The position numbers and the translations under genes were made by a program. This document shows, piece by piece, positions 1 to 7,853 of a stretch of 32,881 nucleotides of DNA. How positions within the stretch are numbered: the first letter of the stretch is position 1; the number at the start of each line of letters is the position of its first letter. The notes beneath the pieces were generated by a model, which saw only the letters and a program-made list of their open reading frames with translations, did not search any database and was not told the DNA's origin. The DNA comes from Clostridiales bacterium (lineage in GTDB: Bacteria > Bacillota > Clostridia > Oscillospirales > Oscillospiraceae). The stretch covers positions 1 through 32,881 of the forward strand of contig JAJUGN010000021.1 of the NCBI GenBank assembly GCA_029265975.1, written 5' to 3'.

Positions 1-181
1 GCTGAGTGAAATATATAGCGTCAAGGGGGCTTCTGCCCTCCAGCATTTTCTCAAAGCCTCGAAACAGCAGTCCCTCGGTTCTGGCGTCTGACACAATGCC
101 GCTCTCTATAACTGCGTCAATCTCCAAAAAACCGCTGATCCGTGTGACAGGATTAATGATGACTCTTTTCGTTGCAATCAC
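1..181 (-). CDS. [NiFe] hydrogenase large subunit, N-terminal fragment
   Basis: The gene runs off the left edge; only the first 60 codons are present. Translating the minus strand from GTG at 181 gives a protein with NPVTRISGFLEID near the N-terminus, then an RGFE motif, GRSPLDA and a final FTQ. This is the L0/L1 start of the NiFe-hydrogenase large subunit, where the next residues would be the RICGxC nickel-binding motif, just outside the window. The subunit would carry the Ni-Fe active site that oxidises or makes H2. It starts 2 bases after the small-subunit stop, so the two are co-transcribed and probably translationally coupled. The AGGAG at 185-181 sits almost on the GTG, so the exact start is uncertain, but an in-frame stop upstream leaves no better ATG, GTG or TTG. 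Confidence 0.88.
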   Translation of the reverse strand, partial: MIATKRVIINPVTRISGFLEIDAVIESGIVSDARTEGLLFRGFEKMLEGRSPLDAIYFTQ

Positions 182-183
182 TC

Positions 184-1074
184 CTATCGGGCTATATCGT
201 AGCTTATAAATGGCTCCATCTTGTCAGGGAAGCCAAACATGGCGCAGCCGATGCACGGAGTATTGGCTCCGATGGGCCAGTTGACATGGTTGTTCCACTT
301 CCTGATCGGGCAGTCAACCCTGGTGACAGGACCGCGGCATCCCAGCTTGAACATGCAGGTTTCCTCCCCCAGCTGGGATGCAAACACTCCTTGATTAAAA
401 AATGGCCTTCTGGGACAAATATCATGGATCAAGGTGCTGTAGAACATGAGCGGCCTTCCAGCGCCGTCCAGTGCCGGCTCTCCGAACAGAAGCGTGTACG
501 CGAGCGTCCCCAAAAACCAGTCAGGGTGGCATGGGCAGCCCGGCAATTTTATAACCTTACGGTTAAGCAGGCTCTGAACAGGCGCGCAGCCGGACGGATT
601 CGGCCGCGCAGCAGAGATGCCGCCGCTTGAAGCGCAGGTGCCCACGGCAATTACATGCGCCGCCTTTTCGCCGAGCTTTTTTACGGCGTCTAAAGCTGTA
701 ACGGGCCTCCCCCTCCATCTGCCGATAATGTTAAACAAACCGTCGCTTTTTGTTGAAACGGCCCCCTCTGCGGCTAAAATAAAATCGCTGCCGATTGCTC
801 CAAACAGCTTATCCATGGCAAGCTCGCCTTCGGCGGCCATCAGGCTGTTGTCGTAGACAAAATTGACCATTTGCGTCGCCAAGTTCCGAAAATCAGGATC
901 GGCGCCGTTAAGGAGAGATATAATATTGCCCGAGCACCCGGTTAGCTCAAGCCATATCAGATTGCCCTTTTTAATTTCATTTTTGCCTATGGCGGCAATA
1001 GCCTTTTGTACAAGCACGGATGCCGTCTCCGATTTTATCTTTATGTTCCTGCAATCATAATTCAAGTCGCTCAT
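184..1074 (-). CDS. [NiFe] hydrogenase small subunit, cytoplasmic type
   Basis: This 296-aa protein is the iron-sulfur electron-transfer subunit of a [NiFe] hydrogenase. Visible cluster motifs are WLELTGCSGN (about residues 41-50), TCASSGG, LPGCPCHPDW, and a C-terminal block with HDIC, CMFKLGC, RVDCP and PCIGCAMFGFPD, which supply the proximal, distal and medial cluster ligands. In classic small subunits the first motif is CxxC; aligned without gaps, the second Cys is Asn50 here, so the proximal cluster may have a non-Cys or missing ligand. I see no twin-arginine signal peptide, which implies a cytoplasmic enzyme. The start is ATG 1074, with GGGGA about 9 bases upstream; a TTG at 1092 also opens the frame. 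It overlaps the end of the upstream b5-like gene by 20 bases and is followed immediately by the large subunit, giving a three-gene operon. Confidence 0.93.
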   Translation of the reverse strand: MSDLNYDCRNIKIKSETASVLVQKAIAAIGKNEIKKGNLIWLELTGCSGNIISLLNGADPDFRNLATQMVNFVYDNSLMAAEGELAMDKLFGAIGSDFILAAEGAVSTKSDGLFNIIGRWRGRPVTALDAVKKLGEKAAHVIAVGTCASSGGISAARPNPSGCAPVQSLLNRKVIKLPGCPCHPDWFLGTLAYTLLFGEPALDGAGRPLMFYSTLIHDICPRRPFFNQGVFASQLGEETCMFKLGCRGPVTRVDCPIRKWNNHVNWPIGANTPCIGCAMFGFPDKMEPFISYDIAR

Positions 1075-1522
1075 CTGCCATTTTCCCCACAACTTTCAAC
1101 CGGTTCAGGACTGGCTGACCGGCGTGACAGGAAGCAAATTCACCAGTCAGGTCCCTTCCTGCGGTCAGCCCAAAATGCGTCGCCGCGCCCCAAGCCGCAT
1201 TGTCTGTCACGTCGTACACGGTTCCGTTTACCGCCACATAGGCCGGATTCCCGTCTCTGCCGTTATACTTTGAGAGCTCTGCGAGCGTAAACGCTCCGGC
1301 TGGGTTTTGCTGCGGATTTTCCGTACCATTAAAAGCGGCCGAATGCTGGCCGCTCTCAAAGCCCTGCACCAGCATGGAGAGATTGGCTACGCTCCTGCGG
1401 AGGCGATTCAGCAGCATGTTTTTTGTACAGGAGTTGCATGATATGTATAAACTGTCGATGGTCTCCTGCATCTCACTAATGTTGTTTTTTATCAGATTTA
1501 TGATTATTTCGCGCTCGTTCAT
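1055..1522 (-). CDS. Cytochrome b5-like heme/steroid-binding domain protein
   Basis: This 155-aa soluble protein is the first gene of the hydrogenase operon. Residues 1-56 are predicted helical and contain a CNSC pair (29-32). Residues 78-150 form a cytochrome b5-like domain, recognised by FTLAELSKYNG, AYVAVNGTVYDVT and the THFGLTAGRDLT region. The usual HPGG heme-ligand motif of eukaryotic b5 is absent; His residues in THFG and SCHAG are candidate ligands. Proteins of this clostridial family are annotated as predicted heme/steroid-binding proteins. Next to a hydrogenase small subunit it may pass electrons to or from the enzyme, but that is inference. The start is ATG 1522 because AGGAG lies 8 bases upstream; an ATG at 1540 would overlap that ribosome site. 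No membrane segment is evident. Confidence 0.82.
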   Translation of the reverse strand: MNEREIIINLIKNNISEMQETIDSLYISCNSCTKNMLLNRLRRSVANLSMLVQGFESGQHSAAFNGTENPQQNPAGAFTLAELSKYNGRDGNPAYVAVNGTVYDVTDNAAWGAATHFGLTAGRDLTGEFASCHAGQPVLNRLKVVGKMADERLEL

Positions 1523-1746
1523 GAAAAATTCTCCTAACATCTATATTCCGGTTCGATACAGTATATTCTCTGAAACATAGTGTGTTTTTCCGGCCTTGAC
1601 GTTAACGGCGTTTCTTTTGCGGATAAAGGAAACAGAATTAAAAATATCGGTTCGTTAAGCTTGTATAGAATTCCTTTTGATGCAAATACTATTTTCGACA
1701 AAGACAATATTACCGTAATTATTAATATTTAGGGGAGAATTAATAT

Positions 1747-2289
1747 ATGAAAGCAACTGGAATAGTTAGAAGGATCGACGACCTGGGCAGGGTGGTGATA
1801 CCTAAAGAGATACGCCGTACAATGCGGATACGCGAGGGCGACCCGCTGGAAATATTCACTGAAAAGGACGGCGAAGTCATATTTAAAAAATATTCCCCGG
1901 TAGGGGAGCTGACCGATTTCGCGTCCCAGATCTGCGAAACGCTGAACAAAACAACGGGCTGCATTACGGCGGTGACGGACAGGGATAACATCATATCGGT
2001 TTTCGGGGTTCCGAAACGAGAGTTAAACGAAAAAAGAATAAGCCAGGAGCTGGAGCAGATACTTGAGGAAAGACAGCTTTATCAGCGGCGAAACGGGGAA
2101 AAAGGGATTTCTCCCGCCGACGGAGTGACAGCATACAGCGTTGCGATAGCCGCTCCGATAATTTCGGGAGGCGATTTGATGGGCTCGGTGCTTTTCCTCA
2201 CGCCGGAAGGCGCTCCTGCGCTGGGCGAGGTTGAAAACAAGCTGGCCCAGATGGTATCAAGGTTTCTGGGCAAGCAGATGGAAGACTGA
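1747..2289 (+). CDS. spoVT: Stage V sporulation protein T, AbrB-family regulator
   Basis: This 180-aa protein matches SpoVT, a forespore transcription factor that adjusts sigma-G-dependent genes late in sporulation in Bacillus. Residues 1-50 are the swapped-hairpin AbrB DNA-binding domain (MKATGIVRRIDDLGRVVIPK, then EIRRTMRIREGDPLEIF). Residues 55-178 are a GAF-like sensor domain (FASQICETLN, AVTDRDNIISVFG, VAIAAPIISGGDLMGSV). Length and order match the family. AGGGGAG lies 9-15 bases before the ATG. It is monocistronic, with a clear terminator downstream, and is divergent from the hydrogenase operon across a 224-base gap in which I see no convincing sigma-A promoter. Together with dpaAB it marks the genome as that of a spore former. 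Confidence 0.95.
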   Translation: MKATGIVRRIDDLGRVVIPKEIRRTMRIREGDPLEIFTEKDGEVIFKKYSPVGELTDFASQICETLNKTTGCITAVTDRDNIISVFGVPKRELNEKRISQELEQILEERQLYQRRNGEKGISPADGVTAYSVAIAAPIISGGDLMGSVLFLTPEGAPALGEVENKLAQMVSRFLGKQMED

Positions 2290-2301
2290 AACAGAAGCAT
2301 A

Positions 2302-2355
2302 CGACACCGATTTTTTGCCGAAAAGAGGCATAAAATCGGTGTCGTTATTATTTCC
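2302..2355 (+). terminator. Rho-independent terminator after spoVT
   Basis: A 13-bp perfect stem is formed by CGACACCGATTTT (2302-2314) and AAAATCGGTGTCG (2332-2344) around a 17-base loop, followed by TTATTATTT. It lies 12 bases after the spoVT stop and separates that gene from the polysaccharide operon. Confidence 0.9.
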
Positions 2356-2457
2356 GCACATTTTTTGCGCAGGTCGGAAGATGCCGCCTTAAGTCACAAA
2401 CCGGAACCTTTTCTCATAAGATGTTGATAGGAGTCGAATATTACGGAAAAGTTTTAT

Positions 2458-2486
2458 TTTACAAATTTTTCCTAATATGTTATATA
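2458..2486 (+). promoter_or_regulatory. Sigma-A promoter of the polysaccharide operon
   Basis: TTTACA (2458-2463) and TATATA (2481-2486) are separated by 17 bases in an AT-rich stretch. About 70 bases of leader follow before the first gene, including a GC-rich hairpin (CGGGC at 2495-2499 with GCCCG at 2505-2509) that has no T tract. Confidence 0.65.
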
Positions 2487-2556
2487 TTTATCGTCGGGCA
2501 AATTGCCCGCGTAAAGAGCGGGACAATCTATCGAAAAAGACTGGAGAAATAGGGAT

Positions 2557-3246
2557 ATGACTATAGAGCTTGATTTGAGGCGTGTGCTTTTTATTCTGTG
2601 GAAAAGGGTTTGGGTTCTGATACTGTTTATGGCGATACTGGGCGGCGCGGCCTTTTCGTTTTCAAAATGGTTTATGACGAAACGCTACTCCGCTTCTGTT
2701 TCCATGTATGTATATAATCAGGAAAACCGCTCGGGAACCAGCATAACCTCCGGAGACCTGCTGACTTCCCAAAAGCTGGTGGGAACATATATAGTCATTC
2801 TCAAGAGCAACTCGGTGCTCGACCAGGTGTCCGAGCGGCTGGGAGGAATCTGTTCTTCTTCCGAGCTGCGGAAAATGCTCACGGCCTCGTCTATAAACGA
2901 CACGGAGGCTTTCAGCGTGACGATTACAAACACGGACCCGGAGCTGGCGCAAAAAATCGCCAATACGATAGCCGACGTAGTGCCGTCCGAAATCAAACGG
3001 GTAGTAAAAGCGGGCGCCGTAGAGGTAATCGATTACGCCGTTCTTCCAGACAAGCCGACCTCGCCGAACATCGCGGTAAACACCGCCGCCGGAATAGCCG
3101 CAGGACTGGTGCTTGCCGTTATTCTTGTCCTGGTGCTTGAGATGACGGATACTGCGGTGCGTTCGGAAGAAGACCTTACGGAAATCTTTGAGATACCCGT
3201 GCTAGGCGTGATTCCAAGACTTTACGGGGAAAACGGGGGGCGCTGA
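2557..3246 (+). CDS. Wzz-type chain-length determinant / tyrosine kinase modulator
   Basis: This 229-aa membrane protein has the Wzz/CapA/YwqC layout: a short cytoplasmic N-terminus, one membrane segment at about 17-37, an external domain, a proline-containing stretch (LPDKPTSPN, about 163-171), a second membrane segment at about 171-194, and a short cytoplasmic tail. In Firmicutes the kinase half is a separate protein and the modulator's C-terminal tail activates it; the next gene, 1 base downstream, is that kinase. The protein would set the length or amount of exported polysaccharide. The start is ATG 2557, with a GGAGAA ribosome site upstream. It is the first gene of a four-gene operon. 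Confidence 0.88.
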   Translation: MTIELDLRRVLFILWKRVWVLILFMAILGGAAFSFSKWFMTKRYSASVSMYVYNQENRSGTSITSGDLLTSQKLVGTYIVILKSNSVLDQVSERLGGICSSSELRKMLTASSINDTEAFSVTITNTDPELAQKIANTIADVVPSEIKRVVKAGAVEVIDYAVLPDKPTSPNIAVNTAAGIAAGLVLAVILVLVLEMTDTAVRSEEDLTEIFEIPVLGVIPRLYGENGGR

Positions 3247-3247
3247 G

Positions 3248-4111
3248 ATGGGTAAGAAAAAAAACAAAAGCGCCGTTTCGGCAGCTTCAGTCTACGAGCG
3301 GATAATCAGGCTCCTGATGACCGAGGAAACCCCTTTCGCGGCAAAGGAGGCATACAAATCGGCAAGGACGCATATCATGTACTTAAGTCCCGGAGAAGGC
3401 TGCAAAAAAATAGCCTTCACAAGCGCGCTGGAGCATGAGGGCAAATCCCTTACCTGCATAAACCTTGCGATTTCCATGGCGCAGACAGGGAAAAGGGTGC
3501 TGATAATAGACGCGGATCTACGCAGGCCCATGCTTAAGAACGTGTTCGGGCTGCGAGAAAGACAGGGGCTTTCCGAGCAGCTTGCAGGGCTGTCGGTTCC
3601 GGAAAACGAGGGGCAGATTTTTGCCTGCAAGACAAAGTATGAGAATCTTGCCGTGCTGCCGTCCGGAAATATCCCCCCAAATCCCGCTGAGCTGCTTTCG
3701 TCAGCAAGGCTCCACGGCATAATTGAAGTTCTGGAACCGCACTTCGACTATATATTTATCGATACGCCGCCGATAGGCGCCGTTACGGACACTGCGCTGC
3801 TTATACCCGAGGTGCAGGGTCATATCTTTGTGGTCCGTGCGGGAGATACAAGCATAGAGGACGTACGCAGGGCGGTATTTACCATGAATCAGCTGGGAGC
3901 GAACGTTCTCGGCTTCATACTGAACGACTACGACCCCAAAAAGAGCCGCAGCTACGGTGCCTACGGGAGCTACGGGCAACGCTACGGCAAGTACGGCCAA
4001 TACGGATACGCATATAGAATGAAGACCGAGGAGACGCATGTCTCATTGGCATCCGCAAGCGGCGGAAGTGAAAAGATCGGCTTTTCAGCAAGGTCAGGAA
4101 GCAGAGGCTGA
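3248..4111 (+). CDS. BY-kinase (capsular polysaccharide tyrosine autokinase)
   Basis: This 287-aa cytoplasmic bacterial tyrosine kinase belongs to the CapB/YwqD/CpsD family. A Walker A loop, SALEHEGKS, lies near residues 59-67 (GEGKS is more common). Walker A' (VLIIDADLRRP) is near 84-94 and Walker B (IFIDTPP) near 168-174. The C-terminus carries the autophosphorylation cluster: eight tyrosines alternate with small residues between about 236 and 257 (SYGAYGSYG and so on). An EAYKSARTHIMY segment near 38 resembles the oligomerisation motif of the family. It acts with the membrane modulator just upstream and is reset by the phosphatase just downstream. Some 20 residues follow the Tyr cluster, a slightly longer tail than usual. 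Confidence 0.95.
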   Translation: MGKKKNKSAVSAASVYERIIRLLMTEETPFAAKEAYKSARTHIMYLSPGEGCKKIAFTSALEHEGKSLTCINLAISMAQTGKRVLIIDADLRRPMLKNVFGLRERQGLSEQLAGLSVPENEGQIFACKTKYENLAVLPSGNIPPNPAELLSSARLHGIIEVLEPHFDYIFIDTPPIGAVTDTALLIPEVQGHIFVVRAGDTSIEDVRRAVFTMNQLGANVLGFILNDYDPKKSRSYGAYGSYGQRYGKYGQYGYAYRMKTEETHVSLASASGGSEKIGFSARSGSRG

Positions 4112-4141
4112 ACAGGGAAAAGGCGAGGGAAGCGGCGAAAA

Positions 4142-4843
4142 ATGAAAGGCAATTACATAGATTTTCATGCGCACATATTGCCGGGAGCTGACCACGGGTG
4201 CGATTGCGCCGAGACGGCGCTCCGGCAGCTTGAGGCGGCTCAAGCCGCCGGAATCAGCTGCATTGTCGCAACTCCGCATTTCTATCCTGAGCGCCACAGC
4301 ACGACAAGCTTCTTCGAGCGCAGGGACGAGGCTCTTGCGCTTGTTGAAAGCCTCGGAAGCAGTGTAAAAATAGTTCCGGGAGCGGAAGTGAGACTTTGCG
4401 AAGGCCTGGACGCCCTTCCGGAGCTCAAAATGTTCGGAATAGGCGAAAGCGGCAATATCCTTATAGAAATGCCGCAGGAGCCCTGGACGGCAAGGCTTAT
4501 CGATTCCCTGCTGCGCACAAGATCGGAGCGGCGCCTGAATGTGATTCTGGCCCATGTTGAAAGATACTCTCCCGAAGAAATAGAGGAACTTTTCCGGCTT
4601 AATATAAAAGGGCAGATAAACGCCTCGGCCCTTGTTTCGCTGACAAGGCGCGGCAGGTACTATAAATGGATTGACGGGGGCTTCGTCAATGCCCTGGGCA
4701 GTGATGTCCACGGCACCGGCGGAGCGTATAAGGATTATTCGCGCGCAATGCTTATTTTGGGCGGACGTGGAGAAATGCTGCAAAAATCTATGAATGATCT
4801 CATGTTGAAAGCTAAAATAAGAGATTCGGAGGGCTCCGTTTGA
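4142..4843 (+). CDS. PHP-family protein-tyrosine phosphatase (CpsB/CapC/YwqE type)
   Basis: This 233-aa metal-dependent phosphatase would dephosphorylate the neighbouring BY-kinase. The PHP metal-binding set is visible: DFHAHILPGADHG at about 8-20, ATPHFYPERH near 42-51, GAEVRL near 80, LAHVERY near 138-144 and GSDVHG near 188-193. The length fits the family. It lies 30 bases after the kinase, with GAGGGAAG upstream of the ATG. Its stop TGA overlaps the TTG start of the next gene (TTGA at 4840-4843), so the two are translationally coupled. Confidence 0.94.
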   Translation: MKGNYIDFHAHILPGADHGCDCAETALRQLEAAQAAGISCIVATPHFYPERHSTTSFFERRDEALALVESLGSSVKIVPGAEVRLCEGLDALPELKMFGIGESGNILIEMPQEPWTARLIDSLLRTRSERRLNVILAHVERYSPEEIEELFRLNIKGQINASALVSLTRRGRYYKWIDGGFVNALGSDVHGTGGAYKDYSRAMLILGGRGEMLQKSMNDLMLKAKIRDSEGSV

Positions 4844-6759
4844 AGCTGCTGAAAAAGAACAAAGGCGTTCGAAGACTCCTTATGCCGATTGCCGATATGC
4901 TTTCCTTTGCTGCGGTATCCATTGCTGTCCGCATGCTGATGCCAGCAGACGGCTTTATAAGCGCCGCCGATTATTTTTGGGGCGCGGCAACGCTCGGGGT
5001 ATGCATATTTACAGTCCAGGCCGTTTTCAGAACATATGACAGCCTTTGGCGGCATGCCGAGGCGCGCGAATATCTGGCGCTTCTTGGGGGCACCCTTTGC
5101 GGCTGCGCATCGTACCTCGGCATAAACGCCATAATCCTGAAGCAGCCGGATTTGGGCTCGTTCCATATGCCGATCGTTTCGCTAGGCTCCTTTCTCGTCA
5201 ATAGCGGAACACGCATTTTCCTGAAGGTTCTGAAAGCAGGAAAAGACCGCTCGATAGTCTCAAAAAGTTTCAAACATATTGCCGTTATCGGAGCAGGGAA
5301 CGCGGGCGAGCTGTTGTACGAAGAGATAAGAAGAAACAAAAGGAGCCCGCACAGGGTCTGGTGCTTCATCGACGACGACGCCGAAATAATCGGGAAAAGG
5401 CTGCACGGGGCAAAGATTTGCGGCCCTATAAGCGACATAGCCGAAATCCTGAAGGATTCTCCCGTGAGCGAGGTGATTTTGGCCATACCCTCTCTTGACG
5501 AAGCAAGAAAGCGGGAGATAATCGAGCTTTGCTCCGAGCTTCCCTACCGTCTTAAGCTGCTGCCTGAATCGGTTCTGAACGACAATGCGGAAAGCGTGAA
5601 CATTTCCGCCTCCGTACGCGACATAAAGCCCGAAGATCTTTTGGGCAGGAGCAGCGTCAGCCTGGACTCGGAGGAAATCAAGACCTTTCTTAAGAACAAA
5701 GTGGTGCTGATAACCGGAGGAGGAGGCTCGATCGGCTCGGAGCTCTGCCGCCAGGTCGCAAATTACGGGCCCAGAAAGCTCATAATTTTCGATATGTTTG
5801 AAAACAGCGCCTACATACTTCAGAAGGAGCTGGAGCATATTCACGGGGCAGGCCTCGATTTTCAGGTCGAGATAGGCTCCATCAGGGACGAAAGAAGGCT
5901 CAGAAGAGTTTTGGAAATTTATCGTCCCGAAATAGTTTTTCACGCCGCGGCATACAAGCATGTTCCGCTTATGGAGCACAGCCCGGGGGAAGCGGTGAAG
6001 AACAACATTTTCCCGACGTTTAATCTGCTTAAGCTCGCCCCTGTTTTCGGCTGCGAAAAATTTGTGATGATATCGACCGATAAAGCCGTAAACCCTACGA
6101 ATGTAATGGGCGCGACAAAGCGTTATTGCGAAATGATGATGCAAGCGGTTTCGGAAAATTTGGACTGCAGGACGGAATTCGTGGCGGTTCGATTCGGCAA
6201 CGTGCTGGGCTCGAACGGGTCGGTCGTCCCGCTGTTCATGAACCAGATAGCAAGCGGCGGTCCCGTGACCATAACGGACAAGAGGATAATACGTTATTTC
6301 ATGACGATCTCGGAAGCGGTTTCACTGGTGCTCCGGGCGGGGGCTATGGCAAAGAAATCCGAAATATACGTTCTTAATATGGGAAAGCCGGTAAAAATAC
6401 TGACGCTTGCAGAGAATCTCATCAGGCTTGCGGGTTATGTGCCGTATAAGGACATAGAAATAGTGGAGACCGGTCTCCGCCCCGGCGAAAAGCTCTACGA
6501 AGAGCTGCTCATTAAGGAGGACGAGAGCTGCGCCACAAAGAGCAAAAAAATATTTACGGAAAAACAGAGGAGCAGAGTGAGCCTTTCCGACATTGAGCGT
6601 GGAATAAGGCTACTTTCAGAGGCCGTCAAAACCGAAGACGGCGACATTGTTGTAGCCGCGCTCAAAGACCTTGTGCCCACTTTCAGGACTCCGGAAGAAG
6701 CTAACTCATGCGAGAAGGCGATAACGGAGCTTCAGGGGGCCGTTTCTCAGAGTGCCTAG
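4840..6759 (+). CDS. Membrane UDP-sugar 4,6-dehydratase (CapD/PglF/WbpM-like)
   Basis: This 639-aa enzyme likely converts a UDP-HexNAc to its 4-keto-6-deoxy form, the first step towards deoxy-amino sugars in surface glycans. Residues 1 to about 125 hold about four membrane segments. A first Rossmann-like domain follows (VIGAGNAGELLYEEI, about 149-163). The catalytic SDR domain begins near 287 with VLITGGGGSIGSELC. The active-site region near 410-427 reads STDKAVNPTNVMGATKR, where TDK and the Met/Lys replace the YxxxK style of ordinary SDRs, as is typical of this family. It starts with TTG inside the stop of the phosphatase gene, with GGAGGG 7-12 bases upstream. The product is not determinable from sequence, and no glycosyltransferases are in view. 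Confidence 0.92.
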   Translation: MKLLKKNKGVRRLLMPIADMLSFAAVSIAVRMLMPADGFISAADYFWGAATLGVCIFTVQAVFRTYDSLWRHAEAREYLALLGGTLCGCASYLGINAIILKQPDLGSFHMPIVSLGSFLVNSGTRIFLKVLKAGKDRSIVSKSFKHIAVIGAGNAGELLYEEIRRNKRSPHRVWCFIDDDAEIIGKRLHGAKICGPISDIAEILKDSPVSEVILAIPSLDEARKREIIELCSELPYRLKLLPESVLNDNAESVNISASVRDIKPEDLLGRSSVSLDSEEIKTFLKNKVVLITGGGGSIGSELCRQVANYGPRKLIIFDMFENSAYILQKELEHIHGAGLDFQVEIGSIRDERRLRRVLEIYRPEIVFHAAAYKHVPLMEHSPGEAVKNNIFPTFNLLKLAPVFGCEKFVMISTDKAVNPTNVMGATKRYCEMMMQAVSENLDCRTEFVAVRFGNVLGSNGSVVPLFMNQIASGGPVTITDKRIIRYFMTISEAVSLVLRAGAMAKKSEIYVLNMGKPVKILTLAENLIRLAGYVPYKDIEIVETGLRPGEKLYEELLIKEDESCATKSKKIFTEKQRSRVSLSDIERGIRLLSEAVKTEDGDIVVAALKDLVPTFRTPEEANSCEKAITELQGAVSQSA

Positions 6760-6838
6760 GAGTCTTAATGTTTCTCAAAGCAAAGCTGTGGGTATAATGC
6801 GGTATGAGAAACAAGTCTTTGCGGAGGATGCTTAAATA

Positions 6839-7843
6839 ATGAACCGTCGATCCGGGGCTGAAAAGACATGGAGAAAAATACTGATTTCTTTACTTTGCGT
6901 ATTTTTTTCCGTTTCTTTTTTTGCGGTGATTTTCGCCTGCCTTTGGCTTTCAAAAATCCAAGCAGCCCTGCCCGAACAGAAACCTGCCGCCGCTCAGGGA
7001 GATGCCAAAAGTCCGGATTATGGCAAAAGCTCGGGAGGCCAGGCCGAAAAAGCGTCCGGCGAAAATTTGAAGCCAGACTTTTCCGACTCGGAAGCGCCTT
7101 TCGGCAAAAGCGGAGTACTCAACATACTGCTGGTGGGCTGGGAAAAAGGCTCGGACAGTAAAGAGCGGAAGCCCGAAGCGATAATGCTTTTAAGCTATGA
7201 CAGCTCCAAAGGGCTTATAAGAACGGTTGCATTTTTAAGGGAGCTTTATGTAAGCGTTCCGGGACACGGCAGCGGCCGCCTTGACGAAGCCTTTAAACTG
7301 GGCGGTTCTGCGCTCCTCGCAGAAACAATAGAAAAGGAGTTCGGACTGAAAGCCGACGGGCGCTTTGAGGCCGAGCTTGAAAAACTTGCGGAAATAATCG
7401 ATTATATGGGCGGGGTAGACCTTTCGCTGACATCGGAAGAGGCGAAAGCACTTGACTTAAAATCCGGCGCAGGCCGCATCAATGGCGATAAAGCCCTTGC
7501 CTATTCCCGCGTCAGCGGAGGCGGTCCGGATTTCGAAGGAACGATGCGGCAGAGAAAGCTTATGAATCAGGCACTTATCAGGATATCGGAACTCAAAGCC
7601 GCCGAAAAGCTTAGGTTTCTGGAAAAGCTTCTGCCGTGTCTTGCTACCGATATGCCGCGGCAGCGGATTGCAAGCCTTTTTCTGGCCGTTCTTAAAAACG
7701 GCGTTGCCGGCATCGACCAGTCGCGGTTTTATATTCCTTATGCCGGAGCTTACAGGAGCGTTGAAATTAGCGGTACCGAGGCGCTGGTGCCGGATATTGA
7801 GAAAAACCGCGCCCTGCTGAAAAGGTGGCTTTACAGCAGCTGA
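6839..7843 (+). CDS. LytR-CpsA-Psr (LCP) family cell-wall polymer ligase
   Basis: This 334-aa protein has an N-terminal membrane anchor (about 13-37), a low-complexity linker and an extracellular LCP domain from about 95. LCP enzymes attach lipid-linked glycopolymers to peptidoglycan. Recognisable blocks are ILLVGWEKGSD, AIMLLSYDSSKGLIRTVAFLREL, GRLDEAFKLGG, IDYMGGVDLSL, GDKALAYSRVSGGGPDFEGT and RQRKLM. Two usually conserved stretches differ: RxDT becomes RKPEA and PRDT becomes LRELY, so the first Asp and the Asp after the Arg are Glu here. Catalysis may be altered, or this may be a divergent clade. The gap of 79 bases to the dehydratase includes a TATAAT at 6793-6798 with only a weak -35, so it may be read from the operon, its own promoter, or both. 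GGAGG lies 11 bases before the ATG. Confidence 0.88.
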   Translation: MNRRSGAEKTWRKILISLLCVFFSVSFFAVIFACLWLSKIQAALPEQKPAAAQGDAKSPDYGKSSGGQAEKASGENLKPDFSDSEAPFGKSGVLNILLVGWEKGSDSKERKPEAIMLLSYDSSKGLIRTVAFLRELYVSVPGHGSGRLDEAFKLGGSALLAETIEKEFGLKADGRFEAELEKLAEIIDYMGGVDLSLTSEEAKALDLKSGAGRINGDKALAYSRVSGGGPDFEGTMRQRKLMNQALIRISELKAAEKLRFLEKLLPCLATDMPRQRIASLFLAVLKNGVAGIDQSRFYIPYAGAYRSVEISGTEALVPDIEKNRALLKRWLYSS

Positions 7844-7853
7844 AAGCAAAAAA

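Noticed and set aside
1663-1688. Possible sigma-G promoter of spoVT (GTATA, 15 bases, CAAATA)
   Set aside because: The spacing is short and the -10 poor compared with the CATnnTA consensus; not reliable enough to list.
5260-6144. Long minus-strand frame opposite the 4,6-dehydratase gene
   Set aside because: Shadow of a clear SDR gene; the translation has no family features.
6770-6798. Separate promoter for the LCP gene
   Set aside because: TATAAT is present but the -35 is poor and there is no TG extension; mentioned only within the gene entry.
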